Of a stretch of 64,000 bases of DNA, positions 17,855-26,936 are shown in pieces. The stretch lies in the NCBI GenBank assembly GCA_017624855.1, contig JAGAMF010000002.1, forward strand, positions 1-64,000. The letters are read 5' to 3'. Position 1 is the stretch's first letter. The number at the start of each line of letters is the position of its first letter. Both the position numbers and the translations under genes were made by a program. Under the pieces are notes generated by a model, which was not told the origin of the DNA, did no database searches, and saw nothing but the letters and a program-made list of their open reading frames with translations. Source of the stretch: Lachnospiraceae bacterium. Lineage in GTDB: Bacteria > Bacillota > Clostridia > Lachnospirales > Lachnospiraceae.

Positions 17855-20644
17855 TTAGGTTTGTAATTCCGTTTCGTTACAGAACTTCGGAATATAAATG
17901 TGAATATTTTCAAATAACTCTGAAGGTTCTGCGAGGTACTGATAGGTACCCTCCGTGGTTTCAATCTTTTTACGATAAGATTCCTGGGTTTCAATCACCT
18001 TTTGGTATACAGGCATACCGTAAGCATTTACAGGTTGTACACCATCGCCAATATCACAGAAGATATTACCGCCGGTAATTTCCAAACGACCTTTTAAACC
18101 GCCCAGAGATAAGGGATTGGCTGCCAGCAGAACAATTTTAACGGTACCTGTTCGAATATAGGTATTACCGCCGCCGCGATAGTTACCGATACCGCCCACA
18201 TCCGAGCCTTCCACATATACAAATACTTCCTTACCAAAAATATATGTATCAACATCACCGTCTTTGGAACCGATTCCCACACCTTCCATACAGTGTAAAA
18301 GAATCTTGACCTTACCGTCATTAATGGCAACTTTACCCGCTCTGTCCCAAAGACTTCCGATACCGGTAGACACACTACCGGAAACATCCATTTCAATATT
18401 GGCAATAGACGCAATGTCCACATCACCGTTAAATGATCCAATACCGATGGAATCTGCCGCCGAAGACGAAATGGCAATGTCACAGTTATCCAAAATAATT
18501 CTGGTAGGTCCCTGCATGGAACCGATACCGATGGATTTACTGCCTGTAGCAATAATTTCGATATTACCGGTAGAAATCTTTATCTCAGAATCCTCATCCG
18601 CAACCACACCACCGATACCGATGGCGATTTCGCCGTTGGTTTCTACACGAATGGTTCCCTTGCTTTCAATTAAAATATTACCGTAAGCTTCATTTGAAGC
18701 ACAACCGATACCCACACCATTATTATGGTCTACATGTATGGTTAAATCTCCGTCACCCTGAATAATTAACTTTGATGACTTCGGTACATGAATACCCTCA
18801 TATGAAAGTATATTATCACCTTCCACGCAAAGGATTACCTTACAATTTTCACCGATTTCAATTGCCGGAGCTTCTCTACCTCGTAAATTAATGTTTGATA
18901 TGGTAATAACCGACTCCACATTATCCTTTACGCGGATACCCATGCATACTTCTCTTCCGGTTTCTCCCACAATTTTAACGGTAGAACAATCAACATAAAT
19001 CTGAGAGTAGAAATCCAACGCCAGATTTACAAGAGAAATTACATCATAATTGCTTGCTTCGTATATTTTATTTTCATAAGCCAGTTTTGCCAGCTTAAGA
19101 TTAATCGCCACAATCTGATTCTCAATATCTTCATTGATATGATCTACAATCTGAGAATTGGGTCTTCCGGTATAAAAGCCCTGAATCAAATGACAACCCA
19201 GCTGAATAACCATCTGCAATTCTTCTGCGGTTTCAACACCTTCCGCAAGAATCTTCATATTATGGTTATTTGCAAACGATACATAGCTGGAAACCAAATG
19301 CTGTTTCTTACTGTCTGTGTCGATACCCATAATCATGGAATGATCAATCTTTAAATAGTTGGGACTGTTATTCAACAATGTAGATGCGTTGGAATAACCG
19401 GTACCGTAATCATCCAGAGCCAGCTCGCAACCGCTCTTCTCCATGTATTTATGTACAGCCGCACAGGACTCTTCGGACTGCATACCGTTTTCTGTAATCT
19501 CTATTACAAGATTGCCCATAAGTCCCTGATAAGTATTCAGCAATTCATCAAATTCGTTCTCTTTTAAAATTGCGGTAGGAATACTGTTCAAAAACAACTT
19601 ACGGTCTTCAAAAATTCCACCGTGCTCATTCATGATTTTAAGAACATTAAAGAAAGTGTAATGCTCTACTTCATACAAGCGGTCCTGACGCTGTGCCAGT
19701 TCCAAAATATCCACGGGACTTAACCCAATTTCAGCCTTGGAACGCATCAATGCCTCATATGCATAAATTTTACCGGTCTTGGCACTTACAATAGGCTGGA
19801 ACTTATAATGCAATTCGTTGCGGTCCAAAAGGATTCTAAGCTTATTGTCCTTCATGTATTCCGTTTCCTGACGCTTAAATGCATCCGGGGAGAAATAATG
19901 AGGATCCGACTTACGGAACATTACCGCTTCATATACGGCAAAACTTGAATTCTTTACCATTTCTTCCACTGTTGCGGCATGTCTGGGGAAATTACTGTAA
20001 CCGCAGTATGTGGTAAAATTCTCGGCTGTGGGTAATTTTAACAGAATCTCATTAATAGAAGCTGTAAGGTTCTGCAAATCCACCTTTAAATCCTGACGGT
20101 CACAATCCTGTACAAGAACCATCAGTTCATGACCTGATTTGCTTCCGCATAAAACATTTCTTTCATTTCGAAGTTTCTGATAATCTTTTAGAATCTGTCC
20201 GATTTCCGCCATGGTATCTGCGGCTTTCTGATATCCCACAAAATGTCTTAAATGCTCGATACCTTCAATCTGAAAACACGCAAGATAACAGGTTGTAAGA
20301 GCAAGCTGTGTTCTGGTATCCGCCTGCTTTATAAACTGATCGTAATATAAAAGTCCCGACTCCGGGTCCACATCTTGTGATTCCAAGAGATTGGCATATG
20401 CAGGAATATCGTCTCGTTGAAAGGCTTTTACCATTTTTATGGCAATTACAAGGCCTACCACAAACAGTACAATACCTGCACAAACATATATGTACGAAAT
20501 CCAATAAGAAAAACCGGATACCCAAAAATTATATACACCTACTGCAATCAACAGAAATGCCAATACGATAAAGACATTTTCCGTCACCAGGTAGTATCTG
20601 ATTTTTTTGTATCCGGTCTTTTTTGAATTATTCTCCCGTTCCAT
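17855..20644 (-). CDS. Membrane EAL c-di-GMP phosphodiesterase with C-terminal GIG-repeat domain
   Basis: 929 residues. There are two membrane helices (about 23-42 and 47-70), then a GGDEF-like domain (about 92-250) in which the GGDEF signature is replaced by KSGHE, so it should not make c-di-GMP. The EAL domain (about 265-505) has all usual catalytic elements: EALMR (297-301), FLNSIP (351-356), IEITENG (381-387), DDYGTGYS (411-418), LKID, AEGVET and QGFYTGRP. It is predicted to hydrolyse c-di-GMP. Residues about 555-870 form a repeat domain with seven G-I-G turns near 645, 676, 706, 734, 761, 790 and 818, spaced 27-31 residues, like the rungs of a right-handed beta-helix of the Cthe_2159 (DUF4353) carbohydrate-binding type. 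Two membrane helices would keep this domain in the cytoplasm, which is odd for a carbohydrate binder. A promoter and a palindrome lie just upstream. Confidence 0.9.
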   Translation of the reverse strand: MERENNSKKTGYKKIRYYLVTENVFIVLAFLLIAVGVYNFWVSGFSYWISYIYVCAGIVLFVVGLVIAIKMVKAFQRDDIPAYANLLESQDVDPESGLLYYDQFIKQADTRTQLALTTCYLACFQIEGIEHLRHFVGYQKAADTMAEIGQILKDYQKLRNERNVLCGSKSGHELMVLVQDCDRQDLKVDLQNLTASINEILLKLPTAENFTTYCGYSNFPRHAATVEEMVKNSSFAVYEAVMFRKSDPHYFSPDAFKRQETEYMKDNKLRILLDRNELHYKFQPIVSAKTGKIYAYEALMRSKAEIGLSPVDILELAQRQDRLYEVEHYTFFNVLKIMNEHGGIFEDRKLFLNSIPTAILKENEFDELLNTYQGLMGNLVIEITENGMQSEESCAAVHKYMEKSGCELALDDYGTGYSNASTLLNNSPNYLKIDHSMIMGIDTDSKKQHLVSSYVSFANNHNMKILAEGVETAEELQMVIQLGCHLIQGFYTGRPNSQIVDHINEDIENQIVAINLKLAKLAYENKIYEASNYDVISLVNLALDFYSQIYVDCSTVKIVGETGREVCMGIRVKDNVESVITISNINLRGREAPAIEIGENCKVILCVEGDNILSYEGIHVPKSSKLIIQGDGDLTIHVDHNNGVGIGCASNEAYGNILIESKGTIRVETNGEIAIGIGGVVADEDSEIKISTGNIEIIATGSKSIGIGSMQGPTRIILDNCDIAISSSAADSIGIGSFNGDVDIASIANIEMDVSGSVSTGIGSLWDRAGKVAINDGKVKILLHCMEGVGIGSKDGDVDTYIFGKEVFVYVEGSDVGGIGNYRGGGNTYIRTGTVKIVLLAANPLSLGGLKGRLEITGGNIFCDIGDGVQPVNAYGMPVYQKVIETQESYRKKIETTEGTYQYLAEPSELFENIHIYIPKFCNETELQT

Positions 20645-20683
20645 GGCTGAAACTCCCCTAAATCATGAATAGTTCATTTATCT

Positions 20684-20698
20684 TGCCATATTATGGCA
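20684..20698. promoter_or_regulatory. Palindromic operator candidate at EAL gene start site
   Basis: TGCCATATTATGGCA is a perfect palindrome around a central base. It lies directly downstream of the -10 box at 20707-20712, at about +2 to +16 of the predicted transcript, where a bound repressor would block initiation. Confidence 0.5.
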
Positions 20699-20706
20699 TC
20701 TGAATA

Positions 20707-20735
20707 ATTATATCATATTTAGAAGATTCTACCAA
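20707..20735 (-). promoter_or_regulatory. Promoter of the EAL-domain gene
   Basis: On the minus strand, TTGGTA (20735-20730), 17-base spacer, TATAAT (20712-20707) with an extended TG. Confidence 0.7.
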
Positions 20736-20803
20736 GTAAATTTTGGTCCAATTCAGCAAAAACACCAAGAAAAAATATATAATTTTAGATATTTCGCCTC
20801 AAA

Positions 20804-21214
20804 TCAAAGAGAAAATGCCATTAAGGCCAACTTTGAAAAGATAAATTCCTCTGTTACAAGGGTATCTTCCGTTTGTGCAAGTTGTATATATTCGTCCAAA
20901 TGATATACCTTGCTGACATATTTTTTTGCTTCTTTGCCGAACAAATTCTTTTTATTCATATAAGTGCCCGCTTTGATTTTGATCTTTAACTGTTTCAAAA
21001 TCTGATAGCGAAAATCTTCCTTTTCCAGCTTAGGCATAACTTCGGCCAGGCCGGCCTCTTCCTGATTAATAAAATATTTGTTCATAATTGCCTTGATTTT
21101 AAAAGGAATCTCTTCCCAGGTCATCATATCCTCATAGGACATTCTGCCCCCGATAAACACTTGCGAAGTGTCTTGTATCACATATTTAAAATCCCGTTCG
21201 TTGGTATATTCCAT
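20804..21214 (-). CDS. Hypothetical cytoplasmic protein
   Basis: 136 residues, family not recognised. It is mixed alpha/beta and lysine-rich, with no signal peptide, membrane segment or metal motif. It opens EYTNERDFKYVIQDTSQVF and contains IGGRMSYEDMMTWEEIPFK. It lies 50 bases downstream of the sigma-like gene on the same strand and is probably cotranscribed. It may act with it, which is only inference from position. Confidence 0.65.
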   Translation of the reverse strand: MEYTNERDFKYVIQDTSQVFIGGRMSYEDMMTWEEIPFKIKAIMNKYFINQEEAGLAEVMPKLEKEDFRYQILKQLKIKIKAGTYMNKKNLFGKEAKKYVSKVYHLDEYIQLAQTEDTLVTEEFIFSKLALMAFSL

Positions 21215-21264
21215 CTTTTCTACCGCTCTTTTAACATGCAGAATGCATTTTTATGCAACTGCAA

Positions 21265-22011
21265 TTATTTTTTCCAATCGATTACTTCAATTTTACCGCC
21301 GGTTGCCTGCAAAATTTCTTCAATCTCTTCCACACTGATACCGGTCTCTTTGCTGACTTCTTCAGGAGTCACTTTGCGAAGCAGCTCATCCGCCAGTTCA
21401 TTGGCTTTCTCAAGAAGCATATTAGCCTTCTCTGCCCATTCTCCGGCACCTTCGCTTTCCTCCTGATTCTCATATACCAGACTTTCCATAGCCTGCATAA
21501 CCATCTGAACAATCATTTCTTCCGCTTCTTTGGCCGTGCTCTGACTTCCAAGCATATCCATAAGTACCGCCACGGCCACATTGCCTTCTCCGATTAAATC
21601 TTCCAGCAATACGCCCTGTCCGGCATAGATTTTGGCAATATCCACAACCTGAGGTAAAAATGCTTCCGTCAATTCATTTCTGGCAGAAGTATCTCCTGAC
21701 ATTACGGATAAAAGCAATGCTTCTTTTTTACCTTCGGATACCGTGGGCAACTGTGCAAGTTCTTCCAGATACATATCTAAATACTTACGGTCTTCGCCTT
21801 CAATCATGGAATCATAATCTACCGGCTCATCAACACCGATTTTGGCACCTTTTAAATACTCATATACCAGCGCCATCTGTTCGTCATTTAAATGATATTG
21901 AGCAAACTGCTCTTCCACTTGCTCCGTAGTAAGAAGATTCCCCTGAACGACCGCAGTTTCTTTTAATTCCACAAGAAGCTTTGTAAAAGTAGCTTCATTC
22001 AATCCCTTCAT
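21265..22011 (-). CDS. Sigma-70-like protein lacking regions 2.3-2.4 and 4
   Basis: 248 residues. Residues 1-62 resemble sigma-A region 1.1 (FTKLLVELKETAVVQGNLLT, then a YEYLKGAKIGV end). Residues 76-155 align by eye with regions 1.2 and 2.1-2.2: YLEELAQLPTVSEGKKEALL, SGDTSARNELTEAFLPQVV, then LLEDLIGEGNVAVAVLMDML, the surface that in sigma factors binds the beta-prime clamp. The aromatic -10 melting and reading segments (2.3-2.4) are missing and are replaced by an acidic helical stretch (about 156-212). The end, TPEEVSKETGISVEEIEEIL (215-234), resembles region 3. No region 4 helix-turn-helix follows. It may bind core RNA polymerase without recognising promoters, which is inference. A divergent but distinct function cannot be excluded. 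Confidence 0.75.
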   Translation of the reverse strand: MKGLNEATFTKLLVELKETAVVQGNLLTTEQVEEQFAQYHLNDEQMALVYEYLKGAKIGVDEPVDYDSMIEGEDRKYLDMYLEELAQLPTVSEGKKEALLLSVMSGDTSARNELTEAFLPQVVDIAKIYAGQGVLLEDLIGEGNVAVAVLMDMLGSQSTAKEAEEMIVQMVMQAMESLVYENQEESEGAGEWAEKANMLLEKANELADELLRKVTPEEVSKETGISVEEIEEILQATGGKIEVIDWKK

Positions 22012-22053
22012 GTTGCACCTCTTTTATGTCTAAATCCTTTTATTGCTTCTTTC

Positions 22054-22995
22054 CTAGTTCTTCTTTACATGTTCATGGGTAAATAAATGTTCCGAACAAT
22101 ATTCGTAATTGCCCTCACATTTTGAACAGTAGCGGAAAGAAAGGTTCTGATTGTCCTTCTCCGTCTGACCGCAAATTGCACACTTATGTCTGGTGACCGT
22201 GGATGCCGCTTTTACTTTCACCTTGTAATCATGTTGGCGTTTTATTTCCTTGGGTGATTTTACCCGCTTTGTTTTAAAAATCAGGAAGAACAGGAATGTA
22301 TTCATCAATGACATACCTATACTTACCAAATTGATGACGCCACCTATGATATTACCGCCGGCAAAAGGCATCAAAATGGTTATTCCAAGAATAATAACAT
22401 AAATGATACCCAATACTTTTACTTTTATGGGCAGGAAGAAAAATACATACACCTGCATGTCGGGATAAGTCATGGCAAAAGCAAGGAAAATGGACATATT
22501 GATGTAGAATATGCCAAAATGCTCTGCCACATACAAATAACCGTAGGAACCTCCGTATATGTCAGGGCAGACTTCGCCAAGATACGCTGTATAAACACTG
22601 TTCATCTGGGCAATCCATTCCTGACCGAAAATCTCCAAAAATCCAAACAGAATCAAAGCACCCAAAACGGTTAAAATCACGCCGGAGAAGAAATACACAT
22701 TAAAGAGAAAGCTTCCCCATGTTCTCTCCAAAGTACGCCCCAGAGAATAATAAAAATACAAACTGATTAGCGTAAAGAAGATATTCATTCCTTCCGGAAC
22801 CAGAATCCAGGTCAGAAGTCTCCATACCTGTCCCTTAAAAATCGCATGAAAATTTAAGGTAAACAAATCCATGGTCTGAGGAAACAACATATTCAGTATA
22901 AAGCCGAAACCATAGATAATGGTTAAGTATAAAGGCAAATTACGGATGGCATATTTACCGTATTTACGCTCCATTTTCGCAAAGAAAAGTCCCAT
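22054..22995 (-). CDS. Rhomboid-like pseudoprotease with C-terminal zinc finger
   Basis: 313 residues from the ATG at 22995 (GAGG nine bases upstream); the TTG three codons earlier would abut the site. About six membrane helices occupy residues 18-240, with rhomboid features GQVWRLLTWILVPEG and LGRTLERTWGSFLFNVYF in the first loop and helix 2. The catalytic GxSG is replaced by INMSIF, and the His helix has GGNIIGG without His, so proteolysis is not expected. A cytoplasmic tail has CAIC followed 19 residues later by CSKC and by further Cys and His, which looks like a treble-clef or double zinc site. It may be a chaperone-like or Derlin-like membrane protein. It lies 43 bases upstream of the sigma-like gene. 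Confidence 0.75.
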   Translation of the reverse strand: MGLFFAKMERKYGKYAIRNLPLYLTIIYGFGFILNMLFPQTMDLFTLNFHAIFKGQVWRLLTWILVPEGMNIFFTLISLYFYYSLGRTLERTWGSFLFNVYFFSGVILTVLGALILFGFLEIFGQEWIAQMNSVYTAYLGEVCPDIYGGSYGYLYVAEHFGIFYINMSIFLAFAMTYPDMQVYVFFFLPIKVKVLGIIYVIILGITILMPFAGGNIIGGVINLVSIGMSLMNTFLFFLIFKTKRVKSPKEIKRQHDYKVKVKAASTVTRHKCAICGQTEKDNQNLSFRYCSKCEGNYEYCSEHLFTHEHVKKN

Positions 22996-23069
22996 TTTTA
23001 ACAACCTCTTTTATATCGATTCTTTTACCTTCTTTTGTACATAAAAGATCAATTAATACAACCGGTAAA

Positions 23070-23975
23070 TTACAACTCGTAAGGTGTTACCTGATATACA
23101 TAATAATTTAACCAATTACTGTATAAATTGATACTGTGGGAACGCCACTGTAAAAAGGGCTCATTTTCCGGATTGTCCTCCGGGAAATAATGGGCAGGAA
23201 TCTCGGGATTCAAGCCTCTTCCACAGTCTCTGATATATTCATTCTTTAAAGTTACTCGATCATACTCCGGATGACCGGTAATAAAAATCTGCTTTCCTTC
23301 ATCCGCTATGGCAATATAAATTCCCGCTTCTTCCGATTCTGCCAACACCTTTAACTCCTTGCAGGCATAGACATCTTCCTTCGTCACTTCCGTATAACGG
23401 CTGTGAGGTGCATAGAAATAATCGTCAAAACCACGAACCAAAGGCTCTCTGCGGTTTCTAACGCGATGCTCGAAAATACCGGAAATCTTCTTCTCCAAAG
23501 CTTTCTTCTCCAGTCCGAAGTGATGATATAATCCGGCTTGAGCCCCCCAGCAGATATGTAAAGTAGAAGTAACGTTTCTCTTGGACCAATCCATAATCAT
23601 ACACAGCTCTTCCCAGTAATCCACCTCTTCAAAAGGCATCTGCTCCACGGGAGCTCCCGTAATAATCAAACCATCGAATTTTTCTTCTTTTACATCATCA
23701 TAAGTAATGTAAAATTTGTTCAAATGACTTGCGGACGTATTCAAAGAAACATGACTTTTTAAGGTCATAAAACTTACATCGATCTGCAACGGTGTGTTGG
23801 AAAGAACTCTTAAAAGTTGCAATTCCGTTTCTTCTTTCAAGGGCATAAGGTTGAGAATGCACACCTTCAAAGGACGAATATCCTGATGCATCGCTCTGGT
23901 TTCGTCCATGACAAATATATTTTCATTTTCCAGCTTCTCTTTTGCCGGTAAATCACTCTGTGTTCTAATGGGCAT
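23070..23975 (-). CDS. metAA: Homoserine O-acetyltransferase, MetA family
   Basis: 301 residues. It acylates homoserine for methionine synthesis. The active-site Cys is C142 in ICWGAQAG, and the His/Glu pair is in FITGHPEYD. Residue 111 is Glu (APVEQ). In this family Glu at this place, as in Bacillus cereus, goes with acetyl-CoA, whereas Gly, as in Escherichia coli, goes with succinyl-CoA. I therefore predict acetyltransferase activity. It has its own promoter at 24032-24060, with a small hairpin in the leader (24003-24021). The gap to ligA is too short for a SAM riboswitch. Confidence 0.95.
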   Translation of the reverse strand: MPIRTQSDLPAKEKLENENIFVMDETRAMHQDIRPLKVCILNLMPLKEETELQLLRVLSNTPLQIDVSFMTLKSHVSLNTSASHLNKFYITYDDVKEEKFDGLIITGAPVEQMPFEEVDYWEELCMIMDWSKRNVTSTLHICWGAQAGLYHHFGLEKKALEKKISGIFEHRVRNRREPLVRGFDDYFYAPHSRYTEVTKEDVYACKELKVLAESEEAGIYIAIADEGKQIFITGHPEYDRVTLKNEYIRDCGRGLNPEIPAHYFPEDNPENEPFLQWRSHSINLYSNWLNYYVYQVTPYEL

Positions 23976-24031
23976 GAAATACCCTCCTTCTATTCCGTAA
24001 TCTGCCGAATATCTCTCGGCAATCTTTGGAA

Positions 24032-24060
24032 ATCATATCATAAAAACAGCCAACAGGCAA
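24032..24060 (-). promoter_or_regulatory. Promoter of metAA
   Basis: TTGCCT (24060-24055), 17 bases, TATGAT (24037-24032) with an extended TG. It lies just past the ligA stop. The hairpin TGCCGA/TCGGCA (24003-24021) would be near the 5' end of the transcript. Confidence 0.55.
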
Positions 24061-24067
24061 CCTTATG

Positions 24068-26053
24068 CTACATGGTTCCCGCCACGCCATACTTCTCCAT
24101 AAACTCTTCTTCCGATAAAATCGGAATGTTCAATTCTTTGGCCTTCTTGTTCTTGGAAGATGATGAAGCAGTATCATTGTTTATAAGGCATTCCGTTTTG
24201 GCAGATACGCTGCCTGCTACCTTACCGCCCATGCTTTCGATGATTTCTTTTAATTCGCTTCTTCCGTTAAAATGATTTACGCTTCCGGTTACTACAAATG
24301 TTTTACCTTTTAATTTGTCCGCATCCGCGCCCGCTTCCGGTTTCTCAATATTGAGTTCTTCCAGAAGTTCATCCAACGCATTGACCTTGAGTGTATCACG
24401 GAAATATGAACAAAATGTGCCCGCAATAACGTCTCCCACACCTTCGATACAGCTTACTTCCTCTTCGGTAGCATTGCGCATGGCATTTAAATCATAATCA
24501 AAATGCTTGCAAACCACCTTGGCCATAGCTACACCGATATTGGCGATTCCCAAGGCATAAACCAATCTGGGCAATGTGGTATTTCTTGCCGCTTCGATAC
24601 TTGCAATGATATTATCGTAAGATTTCTCACCAAAACCTTCCATCTTCACAATTTCTTCGCGAAAACGATTCAGGCGGAATATATCTTTGTAACTTTTAAT
24701 AAAACCTTCCTTAACAAACTTTTCTAAGGTTGCCTCGCTTAATCCCTCCATATTCAGGGCATCTCTGCTGACAAAAAGGGTTAAGGATTTGATTTTTTTC
24801 ACGGGACATTCCGAATTGACACAGTATAAGGTCTGCACATCATTGATTGCCTGAATTTCGGTAGCCTCGCCACAAACGGGACAGACTTTGGGAATTTCAA
24901 CCGTATTGCTTCCGGTAAGATTGTCCGCAATCTGGGGAATAATCATGTTGGCTTTATATACGGTTATTCTGTCGCCGATTCCAAGCTTAAGACTACGCAT
25001 AACACTGATGTTGTGAACGCTGGCACGGCTTACGGTGGTGCCCTCCAATTCCACCGGTTCAAAAATCGCTACCGGGTTAATCAAGCCGGTTCTGCTGGGA
25101 CTCCATTCAATTTCTTTTAACACGGTTTCCCTGATTTCGTCCGCCCATTTAAAAGCAATGGCATCTCTGGGGAATTTAGCGGTTCTTCCCAGAGATTTGC
25201 CGTAAGCAATGTCATCATAAATCAAAACAAGACCATCGGAAGGAATATCAAAGGTTTTGATTTTATCCGCGAAAGTTTCAATTGCCTCCAACATATTGTC
25301 TGAAGTAACTTCCAGGTATTCCACCACTTCAAAACCCTGATTTTTCATAAAATCAAACTGCTTCTGTCTGCTGTTTGCATCATCCACGCCTTCCGCTTCC
25401 ACCAAAGCGAAAGCAAAGAAACGCACATGGCGTTCTGCGGTAATTTTATTGTTTAACTGGCGAACGGAACCGCTGCATAAATTTCTGGGATTTTTATACT
25501 GTAATGCAGGATCTTCAATGGCTGCATTGATTTTCTCAAAATCATCATAACCGATTACCGCTTCGCCGCGGATGACCAATCTGCCTTCATGAGCAATCTT
25601 TAGGGGAAGATTTTTAAAACATCTAGCATTGTTGGTAACAACCTCGCCTACTTCACCGTTTCCTCTGGTAACCGCTTTCACAAGCTCACCCTTTTCATAA
25701 GTTAAAACCACGGTAAGGCCGTCAAGCTTCCATGAAAGAAGACCGCTCTTATCTCCGATAAAACTTTTCATTTCTTCCCGTTCTTTGGTTTTGCCAAGAG
25801 AAAGCATGGGCGCGGCATGTTTCTCCTTCGGCAGCTCATCTACGGCTTCATACCCTACCTTTAATGTAGGGCTTCCTGCCAATACCATGTCACATTCTTT
25901 CTCTAATGCTTCCAGTTCGTCATACAGACGGTCATACTCATAATTACTGATGATTTCCTCATCCTTGGCATAATATGCTTCCGCTGCTTCGGATAAAATA
26001 TTCACCAGCTCTTTCATTCTTTCGATTCTATTGTCAGATACACTCTTACTCAT
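24068..26053 (-). CDS. ligA: NAD-dependent DNA ligase
   Basis: 661 residues, a normal length. It seals nicks in DNA in replication and repair using NAD. In order: the Ia NMN-binding domain (NYEYDRLYDELEALE), the adenylation domain with Lys109 in KLDG, the OB domain, a four-Cys zinc finger (CPVC, 18-base-pair-binding region, then CVNSEC), helix-hairpin-helix repeats, and a C-terminal BRCT domain (LKGKTFVVTGSVNHFNGRSE region, near 580-655). The sequence around the active site (SLGKTKEREEM and SWKLDG) is somewhat divergent from typical LigA, so this could be a second, specialised ligase. Only the rest of the genome could tell. Confidence 0.95.
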   Translation of the reverse strand: MSKSVSDNRIERMKELVNILSEAAEAYYAKDEEIISNYEYDRLYDELEALEKECDMVLAGSPTLKVGYEAVDELPKEKHAAPMLSLGKTKEREEMKSFIGDKSGLLSWKLDGLTVVLTYEKGELVKAVTRGNGEVGEVVTNNARCFKNLPLKIAHEGRLVIRGEAVIGYDDFEKINAAIEDPALQYKNPRNLCSGSVRQLNNKITAERHVRFFAFALVEAEGVDDANSRQKQFDFMKNQGFEVVEYLEVTSDNMLEAIETFADKIKTFDIPSDGLVLIYDDIAYGKSLGRTAKFPRDAIAFKWADEIRETVLKEIEWSPSRTGLINPVAIFEPVELEGTTVSRASVHNISVMRSLKLGIGDRITVYKANMIIPQIADNLTGSNTVEIPKVCPVCGEATEIQAINDVQTLYCVNSECPVKKIKSLTLFVSRDALNMEGLSEATLEKFVKEGFIKSYKDIFRLNRFREEIVKMEGFGEKSYDNIIASIEAARNTTLPRLVYALGIANIGVAMAKVVCKHFDYDLNAMRNATEEEVSCIEGVGDVIAGTFCSYFRDTLKVNALDELLEELNIEKPEAGADADKLKGKTFVVTGSVNHFNGRSELKEIIESMGGKVAGSVSAKTECLINNDTASSSSKNKKAKELNIPILSEEEFMEKYGVAGTM

Positions 26054-26104
26054 TATTATTCCTCTTTCTTCTCAACCCAATCTGTTGCACGCTTTTACCT
26101 TGTA

Positions 26105-26818
26105 TTACAAATTCGTTTCTGCCAACCGATATAATTCTTTTAATTCATCGCCCTCAATCTTACGATGCATTCCCGGTTTAAGATCACCCAGCACAATATT
26201 CATGACTCTTACTCGTTTAAGAATCTCCACTCTGCACCCAAGGCTCTCACACATTCGACGAATTTGACGATTCAATCCCTGGGTTAAAATAATACGAAAA
26301 GTATACTCTCCTTCTTTGGTTACCTTGCAGGGTCTTGTGGTAACATCAAGTTCTTCCAAATAAACACCTTCCGACATCTTTGTAATAAATTCAGGGGTAA
26401 TTTTTTGATTCACTTTTACAACATATTCTTTTTCATGATGATTTCTTGCTCTCATCATGCGGTCTATTAATTCACCGTCATTGGTCATAATCAAAAGCCC
26501 GGTAGAATCTTTGTCCAACCGTCCCGCATAATTCAGGCGTAAAGGATAGCGAAACACATCATCAATGGTCACTTTGGCATACTTGTCCTTTTTGGTGCAG
26601 GTTACGCCCTCCGGCTTATAAAAGGCCACCACATGCTTCTCGTCCTGCATATAAATCCGCTTGCCTTTTACACACACCACATCTTGCGGTTGTACCCTGT
26701 CTGCATTTTTTGCTTTTACACCATTGATGGTTACCTGACCGCTTTCCACCAATTTATCGGCCTGTCGTCTGGACGCAACGCCTGCGTCGGCCAAATATTT
26801 ATTGATTCTGACTTCCAT
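26105..26818 (-). CDS. rluF: 23S rRNA pseudouridine synthase, RluF-like
   Basis: 237 residues. An N-terminal S4 RNA-binding domain (INKYLADAGVASRRQADKLV) is followed by a pseudouridine synthase domain of the RsuA/RluB/E/F class, with the catalytic Asp in GRLDKDSTGLL and the class motif NRQIRRMCESLGCRVEILKR. The last motif is closest to RluF, which modifies U2604 of 23S rRNA. The sub-class is my judgement. It lies 51 bases upstream of ligA on the same strand and is probably cotranscribed. Confidence 0.9.
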   Translation of the reverse strand: MEVRINKYLADAGVASRRQADKLVESGQVTINGVKAKNADRVQPQDVVCVKGKRIYMQDEKHVVAFYKPEGVTCTKKDKYAKVTIDDVFRYPLRLNYAGRLDKDSTGLLIMTNDGELIDRMMRARNHHEKEYVVKVNQKITPEFITKMSEGVYLEELDVTTRPCKVTKEGEYTFRIILTQGLNRQIRRMCESLGCRVEILKRVRVMNIVLGDLKPGMHRKIEGDELKELYRLAETNL

Positions 26819-26890
26819 AAAACAGATTCCTCATCTTAAAATTATCAACTTGCTATATTCTATCACATTTTAAAAGAATTTTTAATACAA

Positions 26891-26923
26891 AAAAGGTTCA
26901 TAACCGAAGATTATGAACCTTTT
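26891..26923 (-). terminator. Terminator of the SH3b-protein gene
   Basis: Thirteen-base arms AAAAGGTTCATAA and TTATGAACCTTTT, loop seven, followed on the minus strand by TTGTATT after the A/T arm. It lies 13 bases past the stop. Confidence 0.9.
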
Positions 26924-26936
26924 ATCTCATGTTTAT

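Noticed and set aside
23976-24067. SAM riboswitch upstream of metAA
   Set aside because: The gap to ligA is only 92 bases, with a promoter in it; the leader is too short and has no SAM-I features.
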